In this document: in pieces, positions 16,402-23,979 of the stretch
Layout of the letters: each line of letters opens with the position of its first letter
How positions within the stretch are numbered: the first letter of the stretch is position 1
Virus record (IMG/VR): IMGVR_UViG_3300031715_000003
Span: 1 to 64,000 of that record
Strand: one strand, 5' to 3'
DNA: 64,000 nt
From: a virus
The notes under the pieces: generated by a model
Database searches by the model: none
Seen by the model: only the letters and a program-made list of their open reading frames with translations
What the model was told of the DNA's origin: nothing
Translations under genes and position numbers: made by a program

Positions 16402-17765
16402 TCTCCAATGTCCTCCGCGCGATTCTCAAACCTTGTGAATTGTCCCAGGAAGCGCAAGGGGACAACGCCCGTGGGTCCGTTCCGCTGTTTCGCCACGATC
16501 AGGTCTGCCAGCCCCTTCAGATCCTCCCGGTCGCGTTTATACAGTTCCTCGCGGAAGATGAACAGCACGGTGTCGGCGTCGGCTTCTATTTTGCCAGAAT
16601 CTAGCAAATCGCTCAGCATTGGCCGTTTGTCGCCCGGACGCTTTTCGTTCGCCCGGCTCAACTGCGAGAGGAGGATGATGGGGATGCCCAACTCCATCGC
16701 GAGCCACTTTGTCTGGGTCGTTATGCGGCCAACTTCAATGTTACGATTTTCCGATTTCTCTTTAGACGCCAGTAGTTGAAGGTAATCGATCCCCACCAGC
16801 CCGATTTGCTTCCGCATCTTGCGGGCTACCCGTTGAATCTCCGGCACCCCGATGCCGCTCTTGTCGCATATCCACAGCGGAGCATTCGCGAGCCTATCGA
16901 GAGCTTCCTGTAGCCGCCTGCGGTCCTCTTGGTTCAGGTAGCCGCCGCGGAACTTGTGTTGATCAACGCGCGCCGCCGCGCACACCATCCTGGCCAACAG
17001 GCTGGCACCCGACATCTCAAGGGAGAACACCAGCGCTCCAGTGCCGGCCAGCACCACGTTGGCCACAATGTTCATCAAAAGACTAGACTTTCCTTGTGAT
17101 GGCCTGGCGGCCAAAATTATCAACTCTTCGGGCCGGAAGCCTCCTCCCATCATTTCGTCCAGCTTGCGGTACTTCGTCGCCAGCGTTTCCTGCCGCTGGC
17201 TTGGATCCAGGAACGAAGAGATGCCGCCCGGGTACTGCTCTACGATCTCCATGGGGCTGCGGGCGAGGATTTCGTGCGCCGGCCTGATCTCCTGTAGTTC
17301 TGTTTCGGCGGCTCTGGCGATCTCGGACGCTTCCGTGTTCCCTTCGAGGGCTGCGAGGAAGGCTTTCTTTGCCGAGAGCGCTATAGCCCGCAGATTCGCT
17401 TTCTCCAGCACAATGCGGACGTAGCCCGGCAGGTTGGTGATGTCGGGGAGTTCGGCCGTGATGTCGGCCAGGTAGAGCAAGCCCCCTATGGATTCGAGAT
17501 GGCCGCGCCGCACCAATTCTTCCACCACCATGATGCGGTCCGGGGATTCCCCTCGCTCATGCAGCGCCTGCATCGAGGCAAAGATGCGGCGATGCGGTTC
17601 ATTGCTGAAAGCGTGCTCCCCCAGGGACTCGATTTCGTCCCAACGTGAGCCGTTGAGGAGAACGGTCCCCAGGACTAGCCGTTCTGTTTCAGGACTGGCG
17701 GGGAGCCCGGTTTGGAGCGCGACGGCTCCAGGGTCGAATTGTGGAACAGCGCGGTTGCGTGGCAG
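16398..17765 (-). CDS. dnaB: replicative DNA helicase DnaB
   Basis: The first ATG (17573) would give 391 residues and cut off a conserved part. The frame is open upstream through ETERLVLGTVLLNGSRWDEI and EHAFSNEPHRRIFASM, the standard DnaB N-terminal domain, back to a CTG at 17765 that follows TAGGAGG. That gives 455 residues, the normal family length. No ATG, GTG or TTG is available in that 64-codon stretch, so a CTG start is the best reading. Walker A is ARPSQGKSS (about 221), Walker B LVGIDYLQLL (about 323). Two motif copies lie in the N-terminal part. It would load as a hexamer at the phage origin. Confidence 0.88.
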   Translation of the reverse strand: MPRNRAVPQFDPGAVALQTGLPASPETERLVLGTVLLNGSRWDEIESLGEHAFSNEPHRRIFASMQALHERGESPDRIMVVEELVRRGHLESIGGLLYLADITAELPDITNLPGYVRIVLEKANLRAIALSAKKAFLAALEGNTEASEIARAAETELQEIRPAHEILARSPMEIVEQYPGGISSFLDPSQRQETLATKYRKLDEMMGGGFRPEELIILAARPSQGKSSLLMNIVANVVLAGTGALVFSLEMSGASLLARMVCAAARVDQHKFRGGYLNQEDRRRLQEALDRLANAPLWICDKSGIGVPEIQRVARKMRKQIGLVGIDYLQLLASKEKSENRNIEVGRITTQTKWLAMELGIPIILLSQLSRANEKRPGDKRPMLSDLLDSGKIEADADTVLFIFREELYKRDREDLKGLADLIVAKQRNGPTGVVPLRFLGQFTRFENRAEDIGE

Positions 17766-17772
17766 GTGCCTC

Positions 17773-19293
17773 CTATGCGGGGAACTCGCGGACGCGGAGA
17801 TTGCTCGGAAAATCTTCTATGTGGCCGCCCTTGCTGTCACTCATGATCCACGGATCTTCTCCGTCAAAACAGTTGGAGCCGCCCTGTTTCATGAAAAAGC
17901 TGGTACCTGCGGTGCGGCATTGATCGCGCACGGCCTCGGCCCATTCCCAATGGAAAGGGCGAGCGCCGGGCCCGCTCTCCCCTCCTACGATTACTTGCGA
18001 AATTCCGCGCAGGTCCAATTCGCCGATGTCCTCCAATAGCGGCTCAATCGAAAGGAATCGGATGGCGGCTGGGGTCTCCCGAAGTACATCAATGCGATCC
18101 TTGCGCGCTTGATCCTCCACGGAGCACCCCGCCCAGCAATTTACGAGCGGCCATTCTATCGGCGCGTCCATATTGCCTTGACGTCCCCGTGCGATATTCC
18201 TAACCTGCGTCGCAGAGACTCCAAAATGATGGGCCAGGGCTTCGCCAGTCTCTCCTCGGGAATGCCTGCGCCTGATCTCGGATACGTCACTCTCGGTTAG
18301 TTTCGAATAGCGGCGATGGTTTCCGTGGCGTTTACTGTCCTCCCAGTTATCGCCTTGAGTACCCCAGCGCAAATTGGCGATGTGGTTATTGGTAGCGTTG
18401 CCGTCCCTATGGCAACCCTGCTCCTCGGCGACGGCAGGCCGATCAAATGCAGTTAGAACCAATCGATGAACCAGTTCTCTATACTGAACGCCATCCTTGT
18501 AAAGCATAACCCTCTGATGGCCCTGATCGCCCTCGTCGGGCGACATTCGTACCAACTTACCAGCAAATCGTGGTTCGTGCCCGACGCGCCGGTGATAGCA
18601 AGCGTTTTGCTTACATTGCTTGCTGCAGTATGATTTAGTTGCGATTCCATCGACTGGCTTACCGCAATATAAACATTCGGAACTGCCATGAGAACTAAGC
18701 ACAAATCCAAGGTTCGAAATGAAATATCCAGGATAGGATTCGATTGGCCTAATCTCTTCCGTTACATGCGTCATTTCCTGAGCGACAGATACGACATCCA
18801 TCTGCTTGGCGATTCTAAAAGGCGTGCGGACCTCTGAGCAATATGTCAGCATCCTACCGGGCCGCTTTGTTAGCACTTGAAACGTGTGCTGAGGACATAG
18901 CGCCATAACCGCGAAAATCCGGTCTATCGCTTCATCTGGCAGCGCTTCGTGGAATAGATCCGACATCGAATTGACGAAGATGCGGCAGGGCTTGCACCAG
19001 TGAAGCGGTTCCATGAGCTTGGATTCGATCAGTTCTACTTTGCCTGTCCACTGAGGATGACCGTTGGCGATGCGGACAAAGCCGTTGAACTTTCCAGCCT
19101 TCTGGATCTTCCCAAATAAATCACCATCTCCTGGGGGTTCGTAATCTGGGGCTTGTGAAAAGCGCGCTGCGATGCGTTCTGCATAACAGTGAACGCAGCC
19201 GGGAGAAACTCGGCTACAACCACGGGTCGGGTTCCACGTTTTACCTTCCGACCCATCTTCCCCGCGCGTCCATTCGATGCTAGTCTTTCCCAT
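17773..19293 (-). CDS. DUF5131 (Gp37/Gp68) protein with in-frame HNH insertion
   Basis: Residues 1-170 and 373-506 match the DUF5131 family: IEWT...TWNPTRGC, the three-cysteine cluster C26/C33/C36 ending in HCYAE, LTKRPGRML, then SVEDQARKD, IRFLSIEPLLEDIG and GGESGPGARP. The family resembles radical-SAM enzymes and is common in phages; the reaction is not known to me. Between them sits about 195 residues of a homing endonuclease: NUMOD4-like IESYPGYFISNLG (about 185), a CLYCGK...YCSKQC zinc site, HNH_3 motif CHRDGNATNNHIANLRW (294-310) and a helix-turn-helix (about 331-371). No stop interrupts it, and intein end motifs are absent. GGGGAGAACGA before the ATG is the ribosome site. Confidence 0.8.
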   Translation of the reverse strand: MGKTSIEWTRGEDGSEGKTWNPTRGCSRVSPGCVHCYAERIAARFSQAPDYEPPGDGDLFGKIQKAGKFNGFVRIANGHPQWTGKVELIESKLMEPLHWCKPCRIFVNSMSDLFHEALPDEAIDRIFAVMALCPQHTFQVLTKRPGRMLTYCSEVRTPFRIAKQMDVVSVAQEMTHVTEEIRPIESYPGYFISNLGFVLSSHGSSECLYCGKPVDGIATKSYCSKQCKQNACYHRRVGHEPRFAGKLVRMSPDEGDQGHQRVMLYKDGVQYRELVHRLVLTAFDRPAVAEEQGCHRDGNATNNHIANLRWGTQGDNWEDSKRHGNHRRYSKLTESDVSEIRRRHSRGETGEALAHHFGVSATQVRNIARGRQGNMDAPIEWPLVNCWAGCSVEDQARKDRIDVLRETPAAIRFLSIEPLLEDIGELDLRGISQVIVGGESGPGARPFHWEWAEAVRDQCRTAGTSFFMKQGGSNCFDGEDPWIMSDSKGGHIEDFPSNLRVREFPA

Positions 19294-19348
19294 TCGTTCT
19301 CCCCTCGGTTTCGAGCCACGTCACCGCTACCGCCGCAGGCGAGTTCAT
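19280..19348 (-). CDS. 22-residue peptide frame bridging two genes
   Basis: ATG at 19348 overlaps the upstream stop (ATGA) and reads MNSPAAVAVTWLETEGRTN, ending inside the start of the DUF5131 gene. It may only serve to carry ribosomes to the next start. Its 3' end is the GGGGAGAACG motif. Confidence 0.3.
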   Translation of the reverse strand: MNSPAAVAVTWLETEGRTNGKD

Positions 19349-19623
19349 AGCGTCCTCACAAGGGGAGAACGCTTTCGATCATCCCATCTGTGCACCAGTT
19401 TGCGGCAGTTTGGTGGCGCGATAAAGTTCTGCATGGTTTCCATTTCCGCACTCCCCGGCCATGCATTGGATTTCACTTGACACAGCACGAAATCTGTTGA
19501 TCCAACTCCGACGATGTCCCACGCGCCAAGGGATGCCGCAGATTTCGTGCAGGCATATCCAGCGGCTTCCAGTAGCCGCATACTACGATACTCGTTTCTA
19601 CTTCCCTTTTTTTTGGTGTTCAT
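19345..19623 (-). CDS. PD-(D/E)XK resolvase-like nuclease
   Basis: 92 residues starting MNTKKKGSRNEYRSMRLLEA. The series RNEYRSMRLLE, GAWDIVGVGS and VLCQVKSN supplies the E, D and QxK of the PD-(D/E)XK fold, as in Holliday-junction resolvase-like (Hjc/VRR-NUC) proteins. NCRKLVHRWDDR is a conserved tail of this group. It probably acts on recombination or replication intermediates. The C-terminal DRKRSPLV is encoded by an antisense copy of the dispersed motif. A GTG 12 bases upstream is an alternative start. Confidence 0.65.
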   Translation of the reverse strand: MNTKKKGSRNEYRSMRLLEAAGYACTKSAASLGAWDIVGVGSTDFVLCQVKSNAWPGSAEMETMQNFIAPPNCRKLVHRWDDRKRSPLVRTL

Positions 19624-19753
19624 CAGGGGCCTCACCTCTCAGAGGACATTGGCGACAACGCGTGTCGTCGGTGGGATAATCACGCGGAGGGCAATCGCTG
19701 CATAGTTCTTCCGATTGCGTACTCCCTGGATCTATGGCGATTACGGTCGGCAT
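19598..19753 (-). CDS. small zinc-ribbon protein
   Basis: 51 residues starting MPTVIAIDPGSTQS, with CSDCPPRDYPTDDTRCRQCP as a four-cysteine knuckle. Start overlaps the previous stop by 13 bases. The IDPGST sequence superficially recalls RuvC-like folds, but the protein is too short for one. Confidence 0.5.
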   Translation of the reverse strand: MPTVIAIDPGSTQSEELCSDCPPRDYPTDDTRCRQCPLRGEAPDEHQKKGK

Positions 19754-20121
19754 CGTTTCTGTGCTCCCTCGGTCGGCTTCCTGCGCCGTTGCTCGGTGGC
19801 CTGTGGACTTACACCGGCTTGGCCTTCGCCGTCGCAGAGCAGCGCGCCGTGCTGCGAGCACGTCCCCGTCTGTCCATGAGTGTTCAGAGCCTCTTGATTG
19901 AGGTTGGCCGATTCGGGGAGCACAGAATCTTTGCGCTTGTCCTCGCGCGTCAGTTTTCCAGTTTCGCAATAGACTTGCTTTTCGCGGCCGACATCCCCGT
20001 GGCGCGGACACTTGTCCTGCTTGAGATAGTACCAGCACCTTCCCACTAGCACTCCATCGGCTGTGGCTTCGATGATGGGGCAATTGTTCGAAAAAGCTGG
20101 GAGAACGGTTTTGGTTGTCAT
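19741..20121 (-). CDS. unknown protein with cysteine/histidine sites
   Basis: About 126 residues from MTTKTVLPAFSNN, behind GAGGATTGCGT. CPIIEATADGVLVGRCWYYL, DKCPRHGDV and YCETGKLTRED suggest a small metal-binding fold. The C-terminal half is polar and probably disordered. Unknown function in the replication operon. Confidence 0.5.
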   Translation of the reverse strand: MTTKTVLPAFSNNCPIIEATADGVLVGRCWYYLKQDKCPRHGDVGREKQVYCETGKLTREDKRKDSVLPESANLNQEALNTHGQTGTCSQHGALLCDGEGQAGVSPQATEQRRRKPTEGAQKRCRP

Positions 20122-20137
20122 ACGCAATCCTCGAACT

Positions 20138-20560
20138 TCACAGGGCATCGGAATCCTCCTTCGGCTCTACCAGCATTTTCATTTTCTTGATGATGTCGCC
20201 AGCGGGAAGCATCTTTTCCTCCCGCGCTGGCTCCTCCAGTTTCTTCTTCGCCTCCAGTTCGGCCAAGTATGCCGCTTCGGAATCATCAGCCGTGAATCCA
20301 GGGGTCTCCAGGCAACTGGCCTCAATTCCATCCGCCGGCGGCCAGCGCCAGCAGAACAGTCCCCGGAACTCTACTGTCCCGCGCCACTCCCCTACTCGGT
20401 CGATCATGGTGCCGATGAGCCAATCGAGTTGCTCTTTGGTCGCCACCATCCGCTGAACCAGCCGCATTACCTCCGCTCGTCCTCCCTCGTCTCCGGGGAA
20501 GTACCGGAGCGCAGCTAAGCGCTCAACTGCTTTTTGGATTTCCATGGGCGTCGGTTTCAT
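20138..20560 (-). CDS. unknown protein coupled to the DUF1376 replication protein
   Basis: 140 residues, all-helical N-terminal domain (AVERLAALRYFPGD...EVMRLVQRMVATKEQLDWLIG) followed by WRGTVEFRGLFCWRWPPADG and a charged helical tail. ATGA overlap with the gene upstream. Position between a DUF1376 protein and the nuclease genes suggests a helicase-loading or replication accessory role, which is unproven. Confidence 0.5.
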   Translation of the reverse strand: MKPTPMEIQKAVERLAALRYFPGDEGGRAEVMRLVQRMVATKEQLDWLIGTMIDRVGEWRGTVEFRGLFCWRWPPADGIEASCLETPGFTADDSEAAYLAELEAKKKLEEPAREEKMLPAGDIIKKMKMLVEPKEDSDAL

Positions 20561-21684
20561 TGCGGCTGATCCCTCATGAACAATTCGAAGGCTTTGGCGT
20601 TCGTGGTCTCGCTGTGGCTCGCCGATTTATCACGCCCATTCACAATGGCTTTGCGCTCCCATTGTCGCTCCCGCAAGTAGTTCCAAGGGCGTGGGACGAA
20701 CTTCACGGCGCGCTGGGACCACTCTGCAGATTGGAACCGCACGTTTCCCAAGCACGCTATACGCGCACCCATGTCCAGCGCAACCCACTCGGCGGCGCAT
20801 TTTTTCATGTCGTTCTCGGATAACGCAACACCGAGGCTCAGAAATACCCCTATCACGGTTTCAAAATGGCCGTCGTTCTGCGCGAGCATTGCTTCTTGAG
20901 CGGCAGGAGGATCAGCGGTTCTTGCGATAGAGTCCAACCATGCAACGGGGTTTGAGAGAAAAAGATCAATCGGGGAGTGAATTTTTGGAGGTTTTTGGAT
21001 CCTCTGATACAGACGTTCGAGTCCCGCCTGGAGGGTCGGGATGTCGGCTGGAAACGGCCTGAATCGCTCATGGAGCTTTGTGCGATCGCTCCCTCGCAAC
21101 CGTGGCAATCCGCTGGTGCGCCATTCGCGCTCCACGTCGAAGGCGTCGATAGTTTGCTCTGGCGCTACGCTGGCGGGAGCGTTCTCCCCCGATGTGTCTG
21201 GTTTTTCTTCTCGCGCGCGCGTAGAGGTTTTTTCTGTAGTTCTACTCTGAGAAGAACCAGATATAGAATCAGAATCAGAATCAAACGCGCGTGTTCGAAC
21301 ATTGTTCGAACATTGCTCAGAGGAGAACACGCCTGTTTTCTCTTGGTTAGCTCTCCTCGTCTGTCCAGATCGTTTTCCGGACCGCACACGCCGCGCATGT
21401 TTTTCCTCGATGGATGCGCGTTCGCGCTCTTGTCGCGGATTACGTCTTTTGCCGTCCTCCCCCAGGGGGAAACACGGCTCCACTCGGGCCCACTTTTTGG
21501 CGAAAGCCGTCGGCTCATCGCGGAAGCAACGTCTGATCTCCTCTGGGTCGGCCGGCAGGCCGTCGTTCATCCAAGCGTGGTTGAGGCAGCGGACGTAAAG
21601 GCCGAGTTCGCAGTCCTCCATAACGCGAACGCGCACATCTCCATCGAAATCGGCCGGGTACATCGGGTAGTATGGCAGGCTCAT
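20557..21684 (-). CDS. DUF1376-type phage replication protein
   Basis: The N-terminus (LPYYPMYPADFDGDVRVRVMEDCELGLYVRCLNHAWMNDGLP) is the DUF1376 pattern found in phage replication-initiation or primosome proteins. A basic, arginine-rich region follows (about 85-115), then a long serine/acidic linker (125-180) and a helical C-terminal domain (about 190-350). 375 residues is in the usual range. It probably binds the origin and recruits DnaB, encoded downstream in the same operon. An antisense motif copy lies at about 21180. Confidence 0.65.
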   Translation of the reverse strand: MSLPYYPMYPADFDGDVRVRVMEDCELGLYVRCLNHAWMNDGLPADPEEIRRCFRDEPTAFAKKWARVEPCFPLGEDGKRRNPRQERERASIEEKHARRVRSGKRSGQTRRANQEKTGVFSSEQCSNNVRTRAFDSDSDSISGSSQSRTTEKTSTRAREEKPDTSGENAPASVAPEQTIDAFDVEREWRTSGLPRLRGSDRTKLHERFRPFPADIPTLQAGLERLYQRIQKPPKIHSPIDLFLSNPVAWLDSIARTADPPAAQEAMLAQNDGHFETVIGVFLSLGVALSENDMKKCAAEWVALDMGARIACLGNVRFQSAEWSQRAVKFVPRPWNYLRERQWERKAIVNGRDKSASHSETTNAKAFELFMRDQPQ

Positions 21685-22121
21685 ACGGCTGCGCCTTCCT
21701 TTTCGAGCGAGAGTGCTTCCAGTTCGGCGTTTCGATTGAACTTTTTACCAGATCGGATCATCTCCGCAATAACCTCCGTGTGCAAGAGATACAGGTTTTT
21801 CATACCGATTCCAGGTCTTTGAACGGAGAGTATCCCCAAACGTTCCAGGATTTCTATATTGGCCATGACCTTTTCGGCGGTGGAAATCCCCAACAGCCTG
21901 TAGCAGATCAGGTTTACAGGAGCCTCTACCCACGGCTGGGATGTATCTACAGAGGCTTTCAGGGCGCGCATTTTCCGATTTGTAGCGCATTCGAAAACGT
22001 ACAAAATGGCCGCTAATCCGACGTCTCCGTAGAACAGGTCCATATAATCCTTCAGGATCACTGCGTACCTGTTTGTGCCTCGTTCGATGCAGGATTTTCT
22101 TACGCTTCTTCTCGAACTCAC
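21681..22121 (-). CDS. winged-helix-like protein, first gene of the replication operon
   Basis: 146 residues from a GTG with AAAGGAGCG 8 bases upstream. The centre (APVNLICYRLLGISTAEKVMANIEILERLGILSVQRPG) has the helix-helix-wing look of replication or plasmid-initiator winged helices. It is the first coding gene after the 22.3-kb promoter and a 200-base leader. It may sense or initiate replication. Family not firmly recognised. Confidence 0.5.
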   Translation of the reverse strand: MSSRRSVRKSCIERGTNRYAVILKDYMDLFYGDVGLAAILYVFECATNRKMRALKASVDTSQPWVEAPVNLICYRLLGISTAEKVMANIEILERLGILSVQRPGIGMKNLYLLHTEVIAEMIRSGKKFNRNAELEALSLEKEGAAV

Positions 22122-22139
22122 GGACGCTCCTTTTTCATG

Positions 22140-22316
22140 GCATCCAGTCCGATTGTTGAACTCCCTCGAAGTTTGGGATTGCGGAAGGGATCGGGGAACC
22201 TTTATAATTATAAAAGGTTCCGTCGGTCGGTCGGCTTCCGTTACAAGCCCAACGACTTCGAAGGGCGATCAGGTTTGGCCCTGGTTGCCCTTCCCGTTTT
22301 TAGCGGGAACATCCAA
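22140..22316 (-). ncRNA. structured untranslated leader of the replication operon
   Basis: About 180 bases between the 22.3-kb promoter and the first gene hold three inverted repeats: CCCG-N7-CGGG near 22295; an AGGGC/GCCCT plus CAGG/CCTG nested pair at about 22260-22290; and a near-perfect AT-rich palindrome at 22195-22221. No convincing coding frame lies in the leftward direction. It could be a regulatory leader, an attenuator or part of a replication origin. Confidence 0.4.
22195..22221. repeat. 27-base near-perfect inverted repeat
   Basis: Arms GGAACCTTTATAA and TTATAAAAGGTTCC match with one extra base. The AT-rich centre ATAATTATA is easily melted. Possible operator, cruciform or origin element upstream of the replication genes. 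Confidence 0.6.
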
Positions 22317-22317
22317 C

Positions 22318-22346
22318 AGTTTAAGCCCTTGTCATTACTCTGTCAA
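22318..22346 (-). promoter_or_regulatory. sigma70-like promoter of the replication operon
   Basis: On the minus strand TTGACA (22346-22341), a 17-base spacer, then TAAACT (22323-22318). The start site would fall near 22311, about 190 bases before the first gene at 22121. It is the best leftward promoter between 16 and 30 kb. Confidence 0.75.
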
Positions 22347-22364
22347 GATCCATCTTGGGGGAGT

Positions 22365-22466
22365 TCACTTTTGCTTCCATTCCCGAAGCAGCACGCCGGC
22401 GAAGGGAACGCGCTCGAGTAGTTCAGCATCGGCTTCATCCCACGCGATGAGGCACACCTGTCGCAT
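22365..22466 (-). CDS. 33-residue peptide
   Basis: MRQVCLIAWDEADAELLERV and a helical C-terminus ending LLREWKQK, starting 13 bases after the previous stop. Ends TGAACTCCCCC, with the stop codon fused to an antisense copy of the dispersed motif. Last gene before the next promoter. Unknown function. Confidence 0.45.
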   Translation of the reverse strand: MRQVCLIAWDEADAELLERVPFAGVLLREWKQK

Positions 22467-22479
22467 CCGGTAGGTCGAT

Positions 22480-22728
22480 TCACCAGCGTGTCCTCACCAT
22501 TGGCTCACTGGCGTAGCGTGTTATGCCGCCATCTGGGTTAACCAGAGCCACCATACCCTGACGCATAGAAGCCTCGATCTTGTCAAAGCGGGCGTCGGCG
22601 CTGGCGAAGCCTTCCTGTGGCCAAGATGCGACTACCCGCACGGGCGCGGAGGGACGACCACGGCGAACTACGCGCCACCTGCCGAACAGCCTCATGGCTA
22701 GGATTTCGCGAACGTCTATTTCCCTCAT
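22480..22728 (-). CDS. small unknown protein
   Basis: 82 residues, ATGA overlap upstream. Begins MREIDVREILAMRLFGRWRV and is basic in the centre (RRGRPSAPVRVV). A nucleic-acid binding role is possible. No family recognised. Confidence 0.45.
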   Translation of the reverse strand: MREIDVREILAMRLFGRWRVVRRGRPSAPVRVVASWPQEGFASADARFDKIEASMRQGMVALVNPDGGITRYASEPMVRTRW

Positions 22729-22901
22729 GATCGAGCCGTCTCCAGGTACTTCCGGCATATCTCCAAGCACTCATCGCAGATTCCGATTTTGTTGTCCAGC
22801 GGCGAGAAAAACAGGTAGTCGACGTCGTGCTGCAGCGCCCGGCAAAAGCTGCACATGGGTTCTTCGCCGTCTTCACGAGGGGAGAGCGTTGTTGGAGTCA
22901 T
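22725..22901 (-). CDS. ClpX-type C4 zinc-finger protein
   Basis: 58 residues: CSFC near position 17 and CDECLEICRKYL at the end give the C4 zinc knuckle of the ClpX N-terminal domain (zf-C4_ClpX), with FFSPLDNKIGICDEC matching its second half. In ClpX this module dimerises and binds substrates and adaptors. A free-standing copy in a phage could bind or distract the host protease, which is inference. TGATG overlap with the preceding gene. Confidence 0.65.
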   Translation of the reverse strand: MTPTTLSPREDGEEPMCSFCRALQHDVDYLFFSPLDNKIGICDECLEICRKYLETARS

Positions 22902-23134
22902 CAGAACTCCAAGCAGTTGTCGTATGCTTGCACGAATTTGTAACGGTCCGCTTCTTTCGCTGGCTTTGGGGTGAATCGCCTCTCGCGGTATGTGTTCCCC
23001 CTGCCGCAGACCGGGCATTCGTGAATCTCGGTCATGTACCAATCCCGGCGGGGCGCGTCGGAGTCTGGGATCGACCCATCCGAATCGCGCCCCTTTTCAC
23101 CGTTGCCTATTGTGGCGTGGTGGTCTCGCGTCAC
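22901..23134 (-). CDS. small zinc-knuckle protein
   Basis: 77 residues from a GTG overlapping the upstream stop. CPVCGRGNTYRERRF gives one CxxC. The rest is charged. No family recognised. Confidence 0.45.
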   Translation of the reverse strand: MTRDHHATIGNGEKGRDSDGSIPDSDAPRRDWYMTEIHECPVCGRGNTYRERRFTPKPAKEADRYKFVQAYDNCLEF

Positions 23135-23331
23135 GGCAGCACTCCTTGGGGGAGTTCCAGCAGAGCGTCACGCTCCGCAACTGCCTCTTCTAACTCGTGC
23201 TCATCTTCGAACGGCTCGCCGTTTTCTTTCACGACTCCGCAGCCTCCACAGGAAGGGCACTCCGAGCGGCCATAGTAGTACGCCACGCATTCCGTGTAGC
23301 CGTACCCGTGGCAGTCGGGGCACTTCTTCAC
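23131..23331 (-). CDS. DnaJ-type CxxCxGxG zinc-finger protein
   Basis: 66 residues. Start is the GTG at 23331, seven bases after GGGGAG and overlapping the preceding stop. CPDCHGYGYTEC and CPSCGGCGVV are two DnaJ-like CxxCxGxG half-sites that would bind zinc, followed by an acidic helix. The C-terminus ELPQGVLP is encoded by an antisense motif copy. Confidence 0.6.
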   Translation of the reverse strand: MKKCPDCHGYGYTECVAYYYGRSECPSCGGCGVVKENGEPFEDEHELEEAVAERDALLELPQGVLP

Positions 23332-23411
23332 GGTCGAACTCCCCAGCGGCCCATCAGCACGCCAAGCCACAACAGGCAGGCGTCCACCATACTGCGCATC
23401 GTGTGTTTCAT
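23328..23411 (-). CDS. 27-residue hydrophobic peptide
   Basis: MKHTMRSMVDACLLWLGVLM then GRWGVRP. ATGA overlap at its start and GTGA overlap at its end. The last codons (GGGGAGTTCGACC) are the ribosome site of the next gene. A small membrane peptide or a coupling frame. Confidence 0.4.
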   Translation of the reverse strand: MKHTMRSMVDACLLWLGVLMGRWGVRP

Positions 23412-23707
23412 GGTCGTTGATGTCCGATCATGCCGTCCAGAGCCGCGTTGACGCGCTCCTCCGACAGAACTCCCGTTCCTTTGCATGGGCTGCACCGAAT
23501 GCGAAAGTCTCCTCCAGGGATCTCCCCTGAGCCTTGGCAGTCCGGACACGCCGAGTACGGATGCATGCTGCCCTGAACCCATGGTCTCGCTTTTTTGGCA
23601 GTCGCTAGGTTGGAGAAGCGGTTCAGGCTCCCGTCGGGGTGCCGCACGATGATGGGGTGACGCTGTTCGAATGTCATGGGGGAGTTCGCTCCTGAGTTTA
23701 TCATCAT
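23408..23707 (-). CDS. zinc-finger protein with DnaJ-like repeats
   Basis: 99 residues (ATG 23707, or 89 from the ATG at 23677 behind AGGAGCGAACTCCCCC). CPDCQGSGEI and CSPCKGTGVL form two CxxCxGxG units. Similar to its neighbour at 23131, with different surroundings. Probably a small zinc-dependent binding protein. Confidence 0.55.
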   Translation of the reverse strand: MMINSGANSPMTFEQRHPIIVRHPDGSLNRFSNLATAKKARPWVQGSMHPYSACPDCQGSGEIPGGDFRIRCSPCKGTGVLSEERVNAALDGMIGHQRP

Positions 23708-23979
23708 AATGACAGCGCGGCCATGCGCTCCAACTCGCGCTTGTCCTGCGCCTCCTCCGCAAGCATGATCCCGAGGACGATTCCTTGAGATACCGCAGTA
23801 GCTATGACGGAAACCTGGAGTGCGTTATCGATCCCAATGAAGTCCGTGAAGCATTTCTGGACAAATCCTATGGCCACCCGGCGCACGTCATCAGGGTTAT
23901 GGAATTTCGGAGGCGGAGGTACTCCACGGTCGAGCCATCCCTGGGCGACAGCGGCCATTTCCTCTTTGGTGGTTCTCAT
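23704..23979 (-). CDS. small helical protein, paralogue of the gene at 24239
   Basis: 91 residues with an amphipathic helical C-terminal half (VSVIATAVSQGIVLGIMLAE) that resembles the GLSVLAAAYASGLISGIEMA segment of the gene two positions upstream. ATGA overlap. Tandem duplication and divergence is likely. Function unknown. Confidence 0.45.
   Translation of the reverse strand: MRTTKEEMAAVAQGWLDRGVPPPPKFHNPDDVRRVAIGFVQKCFTDFIGIDNALQVSVIATAVSQGIVLGIMLAEEAQDKRELERMAALSL

Noticed and set aside
17773-19293. Intein in the DUF5131 protein
   Set aside because: No Cys/Ser at the left edge and no HN plus Cys/Ser/Thr at the right edge of the inserted segment. NUMOD4 and HNH_3 units fit a homing endonuclease of another type.
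20977-21822. A 281-codon plus-strand frame
   Set aside because: Opposite the DUF1376 gene and the winged-helix gene, both of which have consistent overlaps and ribosome sites.
22137-22421. A 94-codon plus-strand frame across the replication leader
   Set aside because: No ribosome site, crosses the promoter and palindrome, and no recognisable protein features. A structured leader explains the region better.
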